From an uncultured Candidatus Poseidoniales archaeon (GTDB taxonomy: Archaea; Thermoplasmatota; Poseidoniia; Poseidoniales; Poseidoniaceae), in the NCBI GenBank assembly GCA_905182725.1, contig CAJJCQ010000016.1:1-55540 (forward strand): 55,540 bases of DNA. The letters run 5' to 3'. Shown piece after piece: positions 1 through 8,867 of the stretch (the first letter of the stretch is position 1; each line of letters opens with the position of its first letter). The notes under the pieces are model-generated. The model did no database searches. It saw only the letters and a program-made list of their open reading frames with translations, and was not told the origin of the DNA. Made by a program: the position numbers and the translations under genes.

Positions 1-128
1 CATGCCTGTTCGATTTTTGGAAGTACTTCCTCATCGACCCATGCACGAACCATATCGCGAATCATGATTTCTTCTTCTGTAAGCAAGCTTTCAATATCGT
101 AGAAATCTAATCCTTCGTAAGGCTCCAT
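1..128 (-). CDS. Acyl-CoA dehydrogenase, N-terminal fragment cut by window edge
   Basis: Only the first 42 codons are inside the window. The reverse strand reads ATG at 126-128, giving MEPYEGLDFYDIESLLTEEE and then a helix like RDMVRAWVDEEVLP. This is the opening alpha-helical segment typical of acyl-CoA dehydrogenases, close to the glutaryl-CoA dehydrogenase type. The family oxidises acyl-CoA to enoyl-CoA with FAD and passes electrons to ETF. The etfBA operon 4 kb away fits that role. A GAGAGG stretch lies just upstream of the ATG. The FAD domain and catalytic base are outside the window, so the substrate cannot be inferred. Confidence 0.6.
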   Translation of the reverse strand, partial: MEPYEGLDFYDIESLLTEEEIMIRDMVRAWVDEEVLPKIEQA

Positions 129-245
129 ACTATCCTCTCAAGGTGCGGTCTTCACGGGGCTTCAAGAACCTAACCCTCTCTCCGCTAGATGAAAAGAACA
201 TTTGGCATGAAAGTATTCACGAGTCTTGTGAAAAAGAAGAGGTGA

Positions 246-1424
246 TTATTTCTTCTTCAATCCACGGAATTGCAAATATTTTCGTTGAAGATAGGGGCTG
301 TTCATGTAGATCAATCCTAAGACTACACCCGGGACAGAAATGGTGACTGCAGCCATGACCATAATGGACAGGAGGTCTAAATCTTCACCAGATACGCCTA
401 TTTTCTCAAACGACACAATGTTACCAAATGAAGTAATAATGAAGCCTTCTTGATGTGCATTCTCCCAAACGACCTCAAGTGAACGGCCAGCGACAACAGC
501 ATCCCATGCCATTGCATCCTCGGATACAATTTGGGCAAATGCTTCAGAGACCAACGGTTGTTGGCGAATTGTTGCAAATGGTGCCATGTGAATCAAAGTG
601 GTTCCGTCGTGCCCACGAGAGACTCCGGTGAAATCACCTTCCAGCGAGGAGAGTTGCATGATTGCTCGAGTAGTTGATTCACTGGCATCCACCATATCCA
701 GTCGAATCGCTTGAGTCCTCAATCCGCTGGCAAATCCGACACACTCATTCAACGTCGGGTCTGCACAATCTACACCGACCCAAGTGTCGCCACCGGTGCC
801 TGAAAGAAACGTAAGTTGATCATTCGTTGAAAGAACGGCAAGACCGTCATTCAGTGTTGCAACCACGCAAATGTTTTGGCTACGGTGGCAGGCGATATCG
901 CTTATCGAAGAACTACGTGTGTCGGCTATAGCAGTCATACCTGAGCCTTCATTAAACTTCCAAAGGCTTCCATCCGAGGCACCAAAGTAAGCATAATCAC
1001 CTGCAGGTCGCCATTCAACTGCAGTCATATTGAGCCCAATGATCGAACCTGAACCATTGACGGTCGTAATCGCATGGTTCTCAGTCGAATAACGCAGAGC
1101 AACCCCCATATCACCGGTAATCAAGGCTGTTTCGCCCCGTGGATGCCAAGAGACATCATGCAACGCAGCATTTCGTGCCGTACTCAGCTCCACATCTTGA
1201 CTTCGGTCTTCAGCATGAAGTGCAGAGACGCGATGTGCATAGCCGTTTTCTCCAACCAACAAGACTGACAAGCCATCCGGTGACATCTTCCCAGCATGGA
1301 TGCCAAGATCAGAATCTTCGAGAGAGCCAACCAATTTCAATTCAATCAGCGACTCAGGTTGCGCAGGTACTGCTGGCAAGAGTAAGATAAGCAGGCATAC
1401 GCCCAAGAAAAAGTGCCCTCGCAT
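246..1424 (-). CDS. Secreted, membrane-anchored beta-propeller-like protein
   Basis: Function not recognised. From the ATG at 1422-1424 the product has about 392 aa. It begins with a Sec-type signal (MRGHFF, then LGVCLLILLLPAVPA), followed by repeated propeller-like units such as 'GENGYAHRV', 'GDMGVALRY' and 'GASDGSLWKF'. It ends with one membrane helix and a basic tail (RGLKKK). This predicts an extracellular propeller anchored at its C-terminus. The ORF track starts at 1466, but the signal peptide begins cleanly at the second Met, so the later start is preferred. The protein at 22114 has a similar plan. An oligo-T-rich stretch just after the stop could end the transcript. Confidence 0.7.
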   Translation of the reverse strand: MRGHFFLGVCLLILLLPAVPAQPESLIELKLVGSLEDSDLGIHAGKMSPDGLSVLLVGENGYAHRVSALHAEDRSQDVELSTARNAALHDVSWHPRGETALITGDMGVALRYSTENHAITTVNGSGSIIGLNMTAVEWRPAGDYAYFGASDGSLWKFNEGSGMTAIADTRSSSISDIACHRSQNICVVATLNDGLAVLSTNDQLTFLSGTGGDTWVGVDCADPTLNECVGFASGLRTQAIRLDMVDASESTTRAIMQLSSLEGDFTGVSRGHDGTTLIHMAPFATIRQQPLVSEAFAQIVSEDAMAWDAVVAGRSLEVVWENAHQEGFIITSFGNIVSFEKIGVSGEDLDLLSIMVMAAVTISVPGVVLGLIYMNSPYLQRKYLQFRGLKKK

Positions 1425-1531
1425 GATTTGCCCAATGCCAACTACAAAAAAACCCCTCCTACGCATTCGAACGAGTTTTTCTCATTCACCTCGACGGTGA
1501 GCCTTATGGCAAAGAGGCTCTTCGCAGATGT

Positions 1532-2056
1532 ATGGAGCGATTCGCAGTCAAGCGTGGTTTAGAAAAAGAAATTGGTGGGAATGCAGGGCTTGCACGTATT
1601 GCAACGACCTATTTCGACAACATCCAAGTTGATGCTGAAGGCATGTTTACTGGCACATTTGCCATTCTCACACGAATCAATGGCCACTTCGGCTCAGATG
1701 GAAAACTCGTGATGGATGTTGAACAAATGAAAGGTGGAGACCTCACAAGTTTCTTATCTGCTGATGGTGGACGTGAAAATGCAATGCTCTCCCGACATAA
1801 ATGGTCATCATTCCTTGATGAAGTAACAGGATACTCCCCAAAACAACGTGGCGATAAGGCAAAAGAAGATGCAAAGAAATTTTCCAAAGCAAAATCGGCT
1901 ATCAAGATGGCCTACAAAATGATGGAGATGAGTAAGACTGTCGACCAAGCCACCATTGATACAGCAAATACTATGATTGCTGAATTACAAGCAATGATCG
2001 ATTCTGGAATTCCTCCGTCGGAAGGAAAGGTAAAGAAACTCAACGACTTAATTTGA
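1532..2056 (+). CDS. Conserved archaeal protein, possibly DUF5611-like
   Basis: This 174-aa soluble protein has an N-terminal alpha/beta part (MERFAVKRG, 'TYFDNIQVD', then a beta-rich stretch and 'FLDEVTGYSPKQR') followed by a lysine-rich helical tail. The 'KRG...FL-E-TGY' pattern resembles what I remember of DUF5611 of Thermoplasmata. That assignment is from memory and untested, and no biochemical role is known to me. The frame stays open upstream to 1427 without an ATG, GTG or TTG, so 1532 is the first usable start. The gene lies 13 nt upstream of tyrS and is probably co-transcribed with it. Confidence 0.75.
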   Translation: MERFAVKRGLEKEIGGNAGLARIATTYFDNIQVDAEGMFTGTFAILTRINGHFGSDGKLVMDVEQMKGGDLTSFLSADGGRENAMLSRHKWSSFLDEVTGYSPKQRGDKAKEDAKKFSKAKSAIKMAYKMMEMSKTVDQATIDTANTMIAELQAMIDSGIPPSEGKVKKLNDLI

Positions 2057-2069
2057 AAGAAGTGGTAAC

Positions 2070-3215
2070 ATGGGCATCGATTCAGTTCTCGAATCCTTTG
2101 TCGAAGAGAATCCACGTATCCTTGAATTAAATGAGCAACAACAACACCGACTGGCCTTGATGGTTGGCCAAGTTGACGAAACCGTTGGTATTGGCCATCT
2201 GGTGAATTGCTTGGCGGATAACACCAGCATGGCTGGTGATGGTGTGATACGCTGTTATGTCGGATTCGAACCGTCCGGAAAAGCCCACATTGGTTGGAAA
2301 GTTCTCTCCTTACAACTTCGAAGAATGTTAGAAGCCGATGCCAATGTACTCATCTTTTTGGCTGATTGGCACGCTTGGGTCAATGACAAATTTAACGGCG
2401 TCATGGAAGATATTCAAACGACTGCAACCTATATGGAAGAAACATTCCGTGCTTTACTCGGTCATCCTGAAGAAGGCGATGGACCTGGACAACTTCGTTT
2501 CATTTGGGCATCTGAAATAATGAGTTCTGGCGATTATTGGGCACGAGTTCTTCGCTGCTCCAAGGGCGCAACACTCGCAAAAGTTCGCAAAACATTCACC
2601 ATCATGGGCCGGGATGAGGCATCCTCTGATCACGACCTCTCCAAATTCTATTATCCAGCAATGCAAGCCAGTGATATCTTTGAAATGAAAATTGATGTTG
2701 CTCTTGGTGGCATGGATCAACGTAAAGCTCACATGTTCATGCGAGATGTTGCGACTCGATGGAATTGGGAAAAGCCAACCTGTTTACACACACCGATTCT
2801 TTCATCACTCAAAGCGGCTGGAGTCCGAATGGAGAGTTTTGACCACAAGATGAGTAAATCTGACCCTTCAGGCGCCATATTATTGCATGATGAAGCGAAA
2901 GCCCTTCGAAAGAAAATGCAAAAGCATGCTTACTTGAATCCCGAAGACCCGAATTCACCTGTCTATGAATTGGCTGAGCATGTCGTTCTACCAGAATGGG
3001 GGGAAATCATTGTCACTCCGAATCCAAAATTCGGCGAACCCTCGACTTGGAATGATCTTGAAGCATTCAAAGCAGCCGTAGTTGATGGCACACTTCACCC
3101 TCTTGACGCCAAACTCGGCGTAGCTGATGGTATTATCCGTGGCTTACAGGGTGTATCTGAACATTTCGAAAAGCACCCAGAAACGCTTGATGCTGTTTCA
3201 TCACTACGAAAGTGA
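2070..3215 (+). CDS. tyrS: Tyrosyl-tRNA synthetase
   Basis: This class I aminoacyl-tRNA synthetase charges tRNA-Tyr. Its 381 aa fit the short archaeal/eukaryotic type. The HIGH-like signature is 'KAHIGW' (about residues 71-76) after the tyrosine-pocket motif 'GFEPSG'. The KMSKS loop is intact as 'DHKMSKSDPSG' near residue 260. The segment 'YPAMQASDIF...LGGMDQRKAHM' is the usual tyrosine and adenylate pocket. It follows the 174-aa gene by 13 nt. Its last 12 bases overlap the convergent MCM-N-like gene. Confidence 0.97.
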   Translation: MGIDSVLESFVEENPRILELNEQQQHRLALMVGQVDETVGIGHLVNCLADNTSMAGDGVIRCYVGFEPSGKAHIGWKVLSLQLRRMLEADANVLIFLADWHAWVNDKFNGVMEDIQTTATYMEETFRALLGHPEEGDGPGQLRFIWASEIMSSGDYWARVLRCSKGATLAKVRKTFTIMGRDEASSDHDLSKFYYPAMQASDIFEMKIDVALGGMDQRKAHMFMRDVATRWNWEKPTCLHTPILSSLKAAGVRMESFDHKMSKSDPSGAILLHDEAKALRKKMQKHAYLNPEDPNSPVYELAEHVVLPEWGEIIVTPNPKFGEPSTWNDLEAFKAAVVDGTLHPLDAKLGVADGIIRGLQGVSEHFEKHPETLDAVSSLRK

Positions 3216-4082
3216 TTCTTCTTCAGATGAATCGACTTCGATATAATTTGAAAAGCCTTCTTCGACACTGTGGGCTCGTAAGTAAATCATTCGTCGAGTA
3301 TCTCGAATGAAATCGCGGTTAATCAACGGGTCAACAGCAACAACAGCATTGATGGTTAAGCAATCACTCTTGGCGAATTGTCCAACATTTTCATCGAACA
3401 CAACAACTTGGAAACTTTCCCCATTCTCTGCCATGCCGTTTTCCAACATAGTAGGAGATACAATTTCGAGGTATTGAACGTCTTCATAGTAGTTTTCTTC
3501 CGTCACCATCGAGATATCTGTTGGATCTTTATGGTACGACTTCGGTTTCTTTGTATCCATATTTGAAAGAATGATGTCGAGACAGGTTCGACAATATTTC
3601 ACTTTTTCACGTGGACGAGCTAAACGCTCTTCAATCGTCCACTTCGAATCGCAATCATTACATTTGTGAACACTGGTTTTGAGCCAACCAATAATCGGAC
3701 TTGTTGAAACAACAACTCCGTCGAAAGTGAGTAATCGAGTACGGTCTCGCATTCTTAGTTCACTTACTTCATAGGATCGATTACTAGGGAGGTTGATCAC
3801 ACGTATTACCGGGCGCGTTGACATGTTTCGGTCCGTATATTGCTCTTTAAGCACTTGATTCCCACAAAACAGGGTGGGGCCCATGTTTTCAGAAAATTTC
3901 ACTTGAAGACCATCATACTTCGCTAAATCATTCCATTCGACTTCAAAACCAAAAACAGGTTCGCCAATACCAGGGAGTGCATCGAGGTCGTTTTTGTAGA
4001 CCTCACTTTCAAACAAAAGTCTCCATGATTCAAGGGTACTTTGGGAATCTTCATCGGGTTCGGTTGGAGTTTTTTGCTTCAT
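3204..4082 (-). CDS. Stand-alone MCM N-terminal-domain-like protein, no AAA+ ATPase
   Basis: The 292-aa product has the order of an archaeal/eukaryotic MCM N-terminal half: helical domain A, the entry to the OB fold ('PVIRVINLP', 'SELRMRDRTRLLTFDGVVV'), a four-Cys zinc module (Cys141, Cys144, Cys164, Cys167: CNDC...CRTC) and the returning OB strands ('VQYLEIVSP', 'ENGESFQVVVF', 'DCLTINAVVAVDP'). MCM N-terminal domains form the hexamer collar and bind DNA. Here the protein ends in an acidic Ser/Glu tail where the AAA+ module would start, and no Walker motifs follow. A TATA-like element about 28 nt upstream supports the ATG at 4082. A DNA-binding or MCM-modulating role is inference. Confidence 0.75.
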   Translation of the reverse strand: MKQKTPTEPDEDSQSTLESWRLLFESEVYKNDLDALPGIGEPVFGFEVEWNDLAKYDGLQVKFSENMGPTLFCGNQVLKEQYTDRNMSTRPVIRVINLPSNRSYEVSELRMRDRTRLLTFDGVVVSTSPIIGWLKTSVHKCNDCDSKWTIEERLARPREKVKYCRTCLDIILSNMDTKKPKSYHKDPTDISMVTEENYYEDVQYLEIVSPTMLENGMAENGESFQVVVFDENVGQFAKSDCLTINAVVAVDPLINRDFIRDTRRMIYLRAHSVEEGFSNYIEVDSSEEESLS

Positions 4083-4106
4083 GGATTCTATCGGGCAGTT
4101 GAGACG

Positions 4107-4115
4107 GTTAAGAAA
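4107..4115 (-). promoter_or_regulatory. TATA-box-like element of the MCM-N-like gene
   Basis: The reverse strand reads TTTCTTAAC, centred about 28 nt upstream of the ATG at 4082. This is the spacing expected for an archaeal TATA box driving a leaderless or near-leaderless transcript. No Shine-Dalgarno site lies in front of that ATG. Confidence 0.45.
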
Positions 4116-4241
4116 CGTTTTGATTAGTCGTCATTTACTTACTTTATTCCATGCTGCCGGTGATCTGCAATTGAACGGGTCACTGCGAGTGAAGACCAAT
4201 GAATTGGTGTGCAAACGTTCAAGAATCCCTTTGAGGTGGTC

Positions 4242-4249
4242 AAGATATC
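4242..4249 (+). promoter_or_regulatory. TATA-box-like element of etfBA
   Basis: AAGATATC is centred about 23 nt upstream of the etfB ATG at 4269, with no Shine-Dalgarno site between. This fits leaderless transcription of the etfBA operon and argues against the longer ORF start at 4209. Confidence 0.4.
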
Positions 4250-4268
4250 CCTTGGGAGCGTCTCTGCT

Positions 4269-5006
4269 ATGGCCAACATTATCGTCCTCGTTAAACAAGT
4301 ACCTGATACCAATGCTCGCATCGTCCTTTCTGGCGACCGAGTCGACCTTTCTGCTGTCAAGAAAGTGATGAGTCCTTACGATGAATTCGCTGTAGAAACG
4401 GCACTTCAACATCGCGAATCAAGCGGTGGTGAAGTAACGGCAATTACCGTTGGCGGCGCAGGGGCAGACAAAGTATTGAAAGATGCAAAAGCCATTGGTG
4501 TTGACAATATTGTCCGTATTGATTGTGAGACTCCACTCGATTCCAATTCACTCCAATCAATTCTTGCATCCGTCATCTCAAGCCTTAGCGCTGAAGTCGT
4601 CTATTGCGGAAAATCTGCTGCAGATACAGGCGCAGGCTCAACTGGACCTGGACTCGCTGAACGACTCGGCTGGGCTTCTGTTTCAAACACAACAAGTGTT
4701 GAGTTTGGGGAACAACTCTCCGTAGTCACTCCATCTGCTGGAGGAAATGCACGAATCAATGTGCCTCTACCAGCAGTCGTCTCCTGTGATAAGGGTAACA
4801 TCAAGGTTCGAAAGCCAAATGTCAAAGGAATTATGCAAGCAAAGAAGGCCCAAGTCGATGTTCGTAGCGTTGATGTTCCTGCTTCGACCGTTTCGGTCGT
4901 AGCACACAGTATGCCCCCTGCAAAACCTGCAGGCAAATCTTACCAAGGTGGCGCAGCAGCAGCTGAAGTCGCTCAACTCCTCCGGGATGAGGCAAACGTA
5001 ATTTGA
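4269..5006 (+). CDS. etfB: Electron transfer flavoprotein, beta subunit
   Basis: ETF-beta binds AMP and pairs with ETF-alpha to carry electrons from acyl-CoA dehydrogenases to ETF:quinone oxidoreductase. The N-terminus 'MANIIVLVKQVPDT' is the family hallmark. The central stretch 'YCGKSAADTGAGSTGPGLAE' corresponds to the nucleotide-binding loop. 'AVVSCDKGNIKVRKPNVKGIMQAKK' matches the recognition-loop region. I start at the ATG 4269, which gives about 245 aa, close to the usual 250-260. The ORF-track start at 4209 would add 20 residues not seen in the family. The stop is followed within 11 nt by etfA. Confidence 0.95.
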   Translation: MANIIVLVKQVPDTNARIVLSGDRVDLSAVKKVMSPYDEFAVETALQHRESSGGEVTAITVGGAGADKVLKDAKAIGVDNIVRIDCETPLDSNSLQSILASVISSLSAEVVYCGKSAADTGAGSTGPGLAERLGWASVSNTTSVEFGEQLSVVTPSAGGNARINVPLPAVVSCDKGNIKVRKPNVKGIMQAKKAQVDVRSVDVPASTVSVVAHSMPPAKPAGKSYQGGAAAAEVAQLLRDEANVI

Positions 5007-5016
5007 GGTGAAAGAA

Positions 5017-5949
5017 ATGACAGATACTATAGTAATCGCTGAAATCGTCAAGGGTGCAGTCCACCCTACAACTGCTGAACTCATCACTGCGGCTCTCGCA
5101 CTTGGATCTCAACCTGTTGTTGTTGTCCCTTGCACAGACGCAAGTGTTGCTGATGGCGCCTCCCAATTTTCAGGCGCAGCTCGTATTCTTGCTGCAAAAT
5201 CTGATGTGTTCTCAAACTATGATGCTGCAGGATGGGCATCGGCCCTTGATGCAGTGACACCAGCAGGTATCATCATCACCTCGGCCTCTCCACAATCAAA
5301 AGACCTCGCTGCCCGTTTGGCTGCTCGAAGAGGGATTTCGGTCGTACAAGATGTCGTACAAATCGAAGGTGGAAACTTGACTTCACCAATTTATTCTGGT
5401 AAGGCAATGCAAACTGTATCTCTCAGTGGAAATGCAGTCGTCACTGTTCGCCCGAATGTCTTTGCAGCAGCAGCCAGTGATGGTTCAACCGATGTATCGG
5501 TTGTCGACACGACTGGAAACGTCGCTACTGCGGTTCAAGAGTTCATGGCTCGTGCTTCAACACGTCTCGATGTGGCCGAAGCAAACATCATCATCTCCGG
5601 TGGAAGAGGAATGGGCTCTCCAGCAAATTTCTCTCACTTAGAAGCAATTGCTGATACTTTGGGTGCTGCAGTTGGTGCATCTCGTGCAGCAGTTGACACA
5701 TGGGATGACATCCCTCACTCGATGCAAGTTGGTCAAACTGGAAAGACTGTCAATCCGAATCTCTACATCGCTGTCGGAATCTCTGGCGCCATACAACACT
5801 TGGCTGGAATGCGTTCATCGAAGTATATCGTCGCCATTAACAAAGATGCTGACGCACCTATATTCCAACATGCAGATTATGGAATTGTAGCGACTTGGGA
5901 AGAGGCATTGCCTATTCTTCAATCGACACTTTCGACCATGATGGCGTGA
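5017..5949 (+). CDS. etfA: Electron transfer flavoprotein, alpha subunit
   Basis: ETF-alpha holds the FAD of the ETF heterodimer. The C-terminal FAD domain is clear: '[15 protein letters not shown]', '[21 protein letters not shown]', '[22 protein letters not shown]' and '[21 protein letters not shown]'. The length of about 310 aa is normal. The ATG at 5017 is preceded by GAGGTG with good spacing. The ORF track begins at the GTG inside that Shine-Dalgarno site, which is less likely. It is co-transcribed with etfB. Its stop abuts the stop of the convergent MBL-fold gene with no spacer. Confidence 0.95.
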   Translation: MTDTIVIAEIVKGAVHPTTAELITAALALGSQPVVVVPCTDASVADGASQFSGAARILAAKSDVFSNYDAAGWASALDAVTPAGIIITSASPQSKDLAARLAARRGISVVQDVVQIEGGNLTSPIYSGKAMQTVSLSGNAVVTVRPNVFAAAASDGSTDVSVVDTTGNVATAVQEFMARASTRLDVAEANIIISGGRGMGSPANFSHLEAIADTLGAAVGASRAAVDTWDDIPHSMQVGQTGKTVNPNLYIAVGISGAIQHLAGMRSSKYIVAINKDADAPIFQHADYGIVATWEEALPILQSTLSTMMA

Positions 5950-6732
5950 TTAGGCATATCGCCCACGGCTGTAAACACCAGCACCAGCATCATCTCCAAC
6001 AAAGGGATTCGTTTGTTTTTCATGACCAATTGTCGTCAATGGACCATGGCCAGGGTACACGATGGTATCAGGTGCTAACGGCCAAAGTTGAGTATGAATC
6101 GATTGTGCGAGAACAGTAAAGTCTCCACCGGTGTCTGGCAAATCAGTTCGACCTACAGAACCCGCAAACAATGTATCTCCGACGAACAAATGATCTGGGC
6201 CATCATCAACGATGAGTCGAAGACAACATCCACCGAGCGTATGACCGGGAGTATGAAGAATTTCAAAAGTAAGTGCTCCAATCTCGAGAATTTCACCAGC
6301 AACTAAATCCACATCAGCTATTGCAGGTTCCGGGACTTCGAAACCGTACTTTTGGGCCGAAGAAGGAGCTAATGTTTGCAAATACGTATCATCGGGATGG
6401 AGATACCATTGAACATCATAGCGTTCCAAGAGGTCAGGGATGTGTCCACTGTGGTCAAAATGGGCATGGGTATTGACTAAGGCAACTACCTTTCGAGATG
6501 GAATCTTTTGTTGTATTCTTTCATTGTCTGATCGAGGGCCATTTGACCAATCCGGGCCATTACCGGCAAATCCATCAACCCAATCGATAAGACGTTCAGG
6601 TTCACCACCACCATCAATGATGATTGTATCACCTGTTGCCCGGTCAGTAACGATAGAACAGCGCATCTGTAAAACACCTACAAAGAAGTATTCGACCCAC
6701 GGTTTACTCACGCCCATGTCCATGCTAAACAT
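5950..6732 (-). CDS. Metallo-beta-lactamase-fold hydrolase, glyoxalase II-like
   Basis: This 260-aa protein carries the full set of MBL metal ligands: 'NTHAHFDHSGH', 'LHTPGHTLGG' (His), 'FVGDTLFAGSVGRTD' (bridging Asp) and 'YPGHGP' (His). The arrangement is that of glyoxalase II/hydroxyacylglutathione hydrolase-like enzymes that act on thioesters. The true substrate cannot be told from sequence. A second Met at 6723 is an alternative start, with GGGGAG upstream of both. It abuts etfA tail to tail. Confidence 0.88.
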   Translation of the reverse strand: MFSMDMGVSKPWVEYFFVGVLQMRCSIVTDRATGDTIIIDGGGEPERLIDWVDGFAGNGPDWSNGPRSDNERIQQKIPSRKVVALVNTHAHFDHSGHIPDLLERYDVQWYLHPDDTYLQTLAPSSAQKYGFEVPEPAIADVDLVAGEILEIGALTFEILHTPGHTLGGCCLRLIVDDGPDHLFVGDTLFAGSVGRTDLPDTGGDFTVLAQSIHTQLWPLAPDTIVYPGHGPLTTIGHEKQTNPFVGDDAGAGVYSRGRYA

Positions 6733-6754
6733 CTCCCCTTCAAGAGGCTAGGCC

Positions 6755-8389
6755 CTATTCAATCAAGATATGCAATGAATCACTCGACCATTGTCCATCA
6801 CGGTCACAAATGCGTAATTCAAAACGATGGCTTCCACGTGGAATCCGAACACGAACCTTAGCGGAAGAAGCAATTTCCTTACCACTACTCTCAATCCAAG
6901 ACCAAGTTTGAATACGATCTTGGGGGTCAAAGGAAGTTGAACCATCAAGGGTAACAATTGCGGAACCATCGGCGTCAGCTTTGAGATGCTGATCTTCACC
7001 AGAAACAGCACGTGGGACAAGTATTTCTCCGATTTCAGTGTTCAATTGCTCGAGGAGATCTTCTGAAGGTAAAAGTGCCATTTTAGTAATTGCATCATCA
7101 AGTTGAGTAAGTAGGTCCTCTGTGTCAATGTCAAGTGCTCCATCTTCAGTCACTTTCGGAGGTTCGCCAAAGTCGCCTTCGAGTGCACTGTGTAATGCTT
7201 CCAAGCCGACGTCGGCTGGTTGTGAGGTTTGCATTGATTTTAATTCTTCTTCTGTGAAAAATTCATTCATTGAATCATCTACTCTATAGAGTTCTTCCGC
7301 TGATAATTGTACCGTTTCCTCAGTCTTTTCAAACCACAAATTAAGTTCTGATGCATCGATTTCAAGAAGTTCCTCATTGAATGAAAACAATCCTATCGGC
7401 TCTATTTCGGTCCAATCATTCTGATCTTCACCCGCAAACAAACATACTGAGCCATCAAGTGAAGCTTCAATAAAATGAGGCATTCCTTGATGTTCAATTT
7501 TCCATTCACGCCCATCTGCGTTCAATCCATAAATGTAAAACCACGATGTTGCGGCAATACATCCATTTCGGAAAAGAAGTGTTTGAATCGGATAAGTGCA
7601 TGAAATTCGTGGTTCGGAGGTATAGGAGGATTGACCAGTAAGGTATTCAGTTACGTGGCCATCAGCAAATCCACAGTAGAGACCTTCGTTTGATGGAATC
7701 GCATGCAATAACTGACTCTTTACATCATCTCGGTGGACCAAGACTTGTTGTTTCAGATCCCAAATTTCGATTTCTAAAACCTCTTCATCTCCTGAAACAA
7801 GTGCATAACCTTCTCTCCCAATGACCAGATGATGATTGACATCTGAACCAAGACACGTGATTGATTCACCTGTTTCTCCACGAATTGGTCTTGACCAGAC
7901 CGTTTGTCCGTTTTGAAGGGCTTGAACTTGACCACTTTCGTGTGCTAAAATTAAGTATTCACCAATGGCTGTAAAGCGTAGGATATCAGAATATGTTGTT
8001 GGTAAATCGAAAGGAGTACCATCATAGCCAAACAGATGTAAACGTCCGAGTCCATCAATGACTGCGAGTTGTGAAGGTAATTGCTGTAATGCAAAACCGC
8101 CCGCTCCAATTTCAACTTGCCATAGGACTTTACCTTCGAGGTCTAAACAGGTAAGGCCATATTCATCATCTAAAACAAATATTTGATTACCACGCAATAT
8201 GGCTTTTCGAATCAATGCTGGTGCTTGCCATGAAGTCGAAGGGGCGAGAACTCCTTCTGAACTTTGAGCGATGAAGAGTTTACCATCACCTTCTGCCCAA
8301 ACAGCGACATCACCACCTATTGACATTGCCAAAGCACTCACCTTTGCTTCAGGTTGGAATGCGATATGCACCGAATGGGTACTGAGCAT
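6755..8389 (-). CDS. Cytosolic propeller protein with C-terminal PKD-like domain
   Basis: Function not recognised. The first roughly 330 residues form repeats of about 40 aa with PQQ/WD40-like units ('ILRGNQIFVLDDEYGLTCLD', 'DGLGRLHLFGYDG', 'YCGFADGHVTEYL'), suggesting a beta-propeller. An acidic helical middle (about 340-460) follows. The last 80 residues look like a PKD/Ig-type fold ('ATLDGSTSFDP'-like turn, 'WSWIESSG', 'FELRICDRDGQWS'). There is no signal peptide or membrane helix, so it is predicted cytosolic, unlike the propeller proteins at 246 and 22114. The MBL gene start lies only 22 nt downstream. Confidence 0.75.
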   Translation of the reverse strand: MLSTHSVHIAFQPEAKVSALAMSIGGDVAVWAEGDGKLFIAQSSEGVLAPSTSWQAPALIRKAILRGNQIFVLDDEYGLTCLDLEGKVLWQVEIGAGGFALQQLPSQLAVIDGLGRLHLFGYDGTPFDLPTTYSDILRFTAIGEYLILAHESGQVQALQNGQTVWSRPIRGETGESITCLGSDVNHHLVIGREGYALVSGDEEVLEIEIWDLKQQVLVHRDDVKSQLLHAIPSNEGLYCGFADGHVTEYLTGQSSYTSEPRISCTYPIQTLLFRNGCIAATSWFYIYGLNADGREWKIEHQGMPHFIEASLDGSVCLFAGEDQNDWTEIEPIGLFSFNEELLEIDASELNLWFEKTEETVQLSAEELYRVDDSMNEFFTEEELKSMQTSQPADVGLEALHSALEGDFGEPPKVTEDGALDIDTEDLLTQLDDAITKMALLPSEDLLEQLNTEIGEILVPRAVSGEDQHLKADADGSAIVTLDGSTSFDPQDRIQTWSWIESSGKEIASSAKVRVRIPRGSHRFELRICDRDGQWSSDSLHILIE

Positions 8390-8397
8390 GCATCGTA

Positions 8398-8411
8398 GAG
8401 GTGACTACCTC
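8398..8411 (-). promoter_or_regulatory. Hairpin holding the Shine-Dalgarno site of the propeller/PKD gene
   Basis: The reverse strand reads GAGGT-AGTC-ACCTC, a perfect 5-bp stem with a 4-nt loop ending about 8 nt before the ATG at 8389. The only SD-like sequence, GAGGT, is inside the stem. Chance cannot be excluded for a stem this short. Confidence 0.3.
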
Positions 8412-8444
8412 AATTAACCTCATCCCTTGCTTGCGTGGGACTGT

Positions 8445-8867
8445 TCATTCAATCCAAGAAGTTGTATCGGGATGAGGGCGGAACTTACTTGGCGCATTGA
8501 TATGTTGCCACAAAGATGCTTTTTCAGCCACCGTCCACCCACAGAGAGGTTCAAGCGTTGACAAAGGTGTCGTTTTAATTGCGGTTTCTCGTCGTTGAAT
8601 GTGTGGTTTAGCTTGTTCAAGTGTGAGACCAACCACCCCCCAGGCTGGTCGTTGAAACATTTGACCAGATTCATATTTAGTCCGACTACGAACTCCGAGG
8701 AAGGGGTCCCATTTCGAGAGTAAACTCACGAACTCAGGTTTTGAGTCAAGTATTGGAATAATTCGTGAACCACGGCGCATGATGAGAAACGAACTCATCG
8801 CATCTTCCTCGGTTTTCAGCTGAACTAAGACATCGCCTTGAACACCTGTAGGCAATCCACCTGGACC
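8445..8867 (-). pseudogene. Out-of-frame C-terminal half of the ThiI-like gene, degenerate PP-loop
   Basis: This frame continues the THUMP gene after a one-base phase change at about 8867-8870. Read in this frame the boundary gives 'GPGGLPTGVQG', the conserved turn between THUMP and PP-loop domains of ThiI. The following strand, 'DVLVQL' then 'KTEEDAMSSFLIMRRG', sits where ThiI has 'SGGIDSPVAAYLMMKRG', so the SGGxDS ATP loop is lost. Later parts still align, for example 'LEPLCGWTVAEKASL' for 'RPLIGLDKEEI'. No rhodanese domain is present. The ORF-track start at 8855 is an internal TTG. Frameshift mutation, sequencing error and programmed shift are all possible. Confidence 0.6.

Noticed and set aside
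1427-1531. Open upstream frame before the 174-aa gene (reads ...HLDGEPYGKEALRRC)
   Set aside because: It has no ATG, GTG or TTG in frame and overlaps the start region of the divergent gene; kept as non-coding promoter space.
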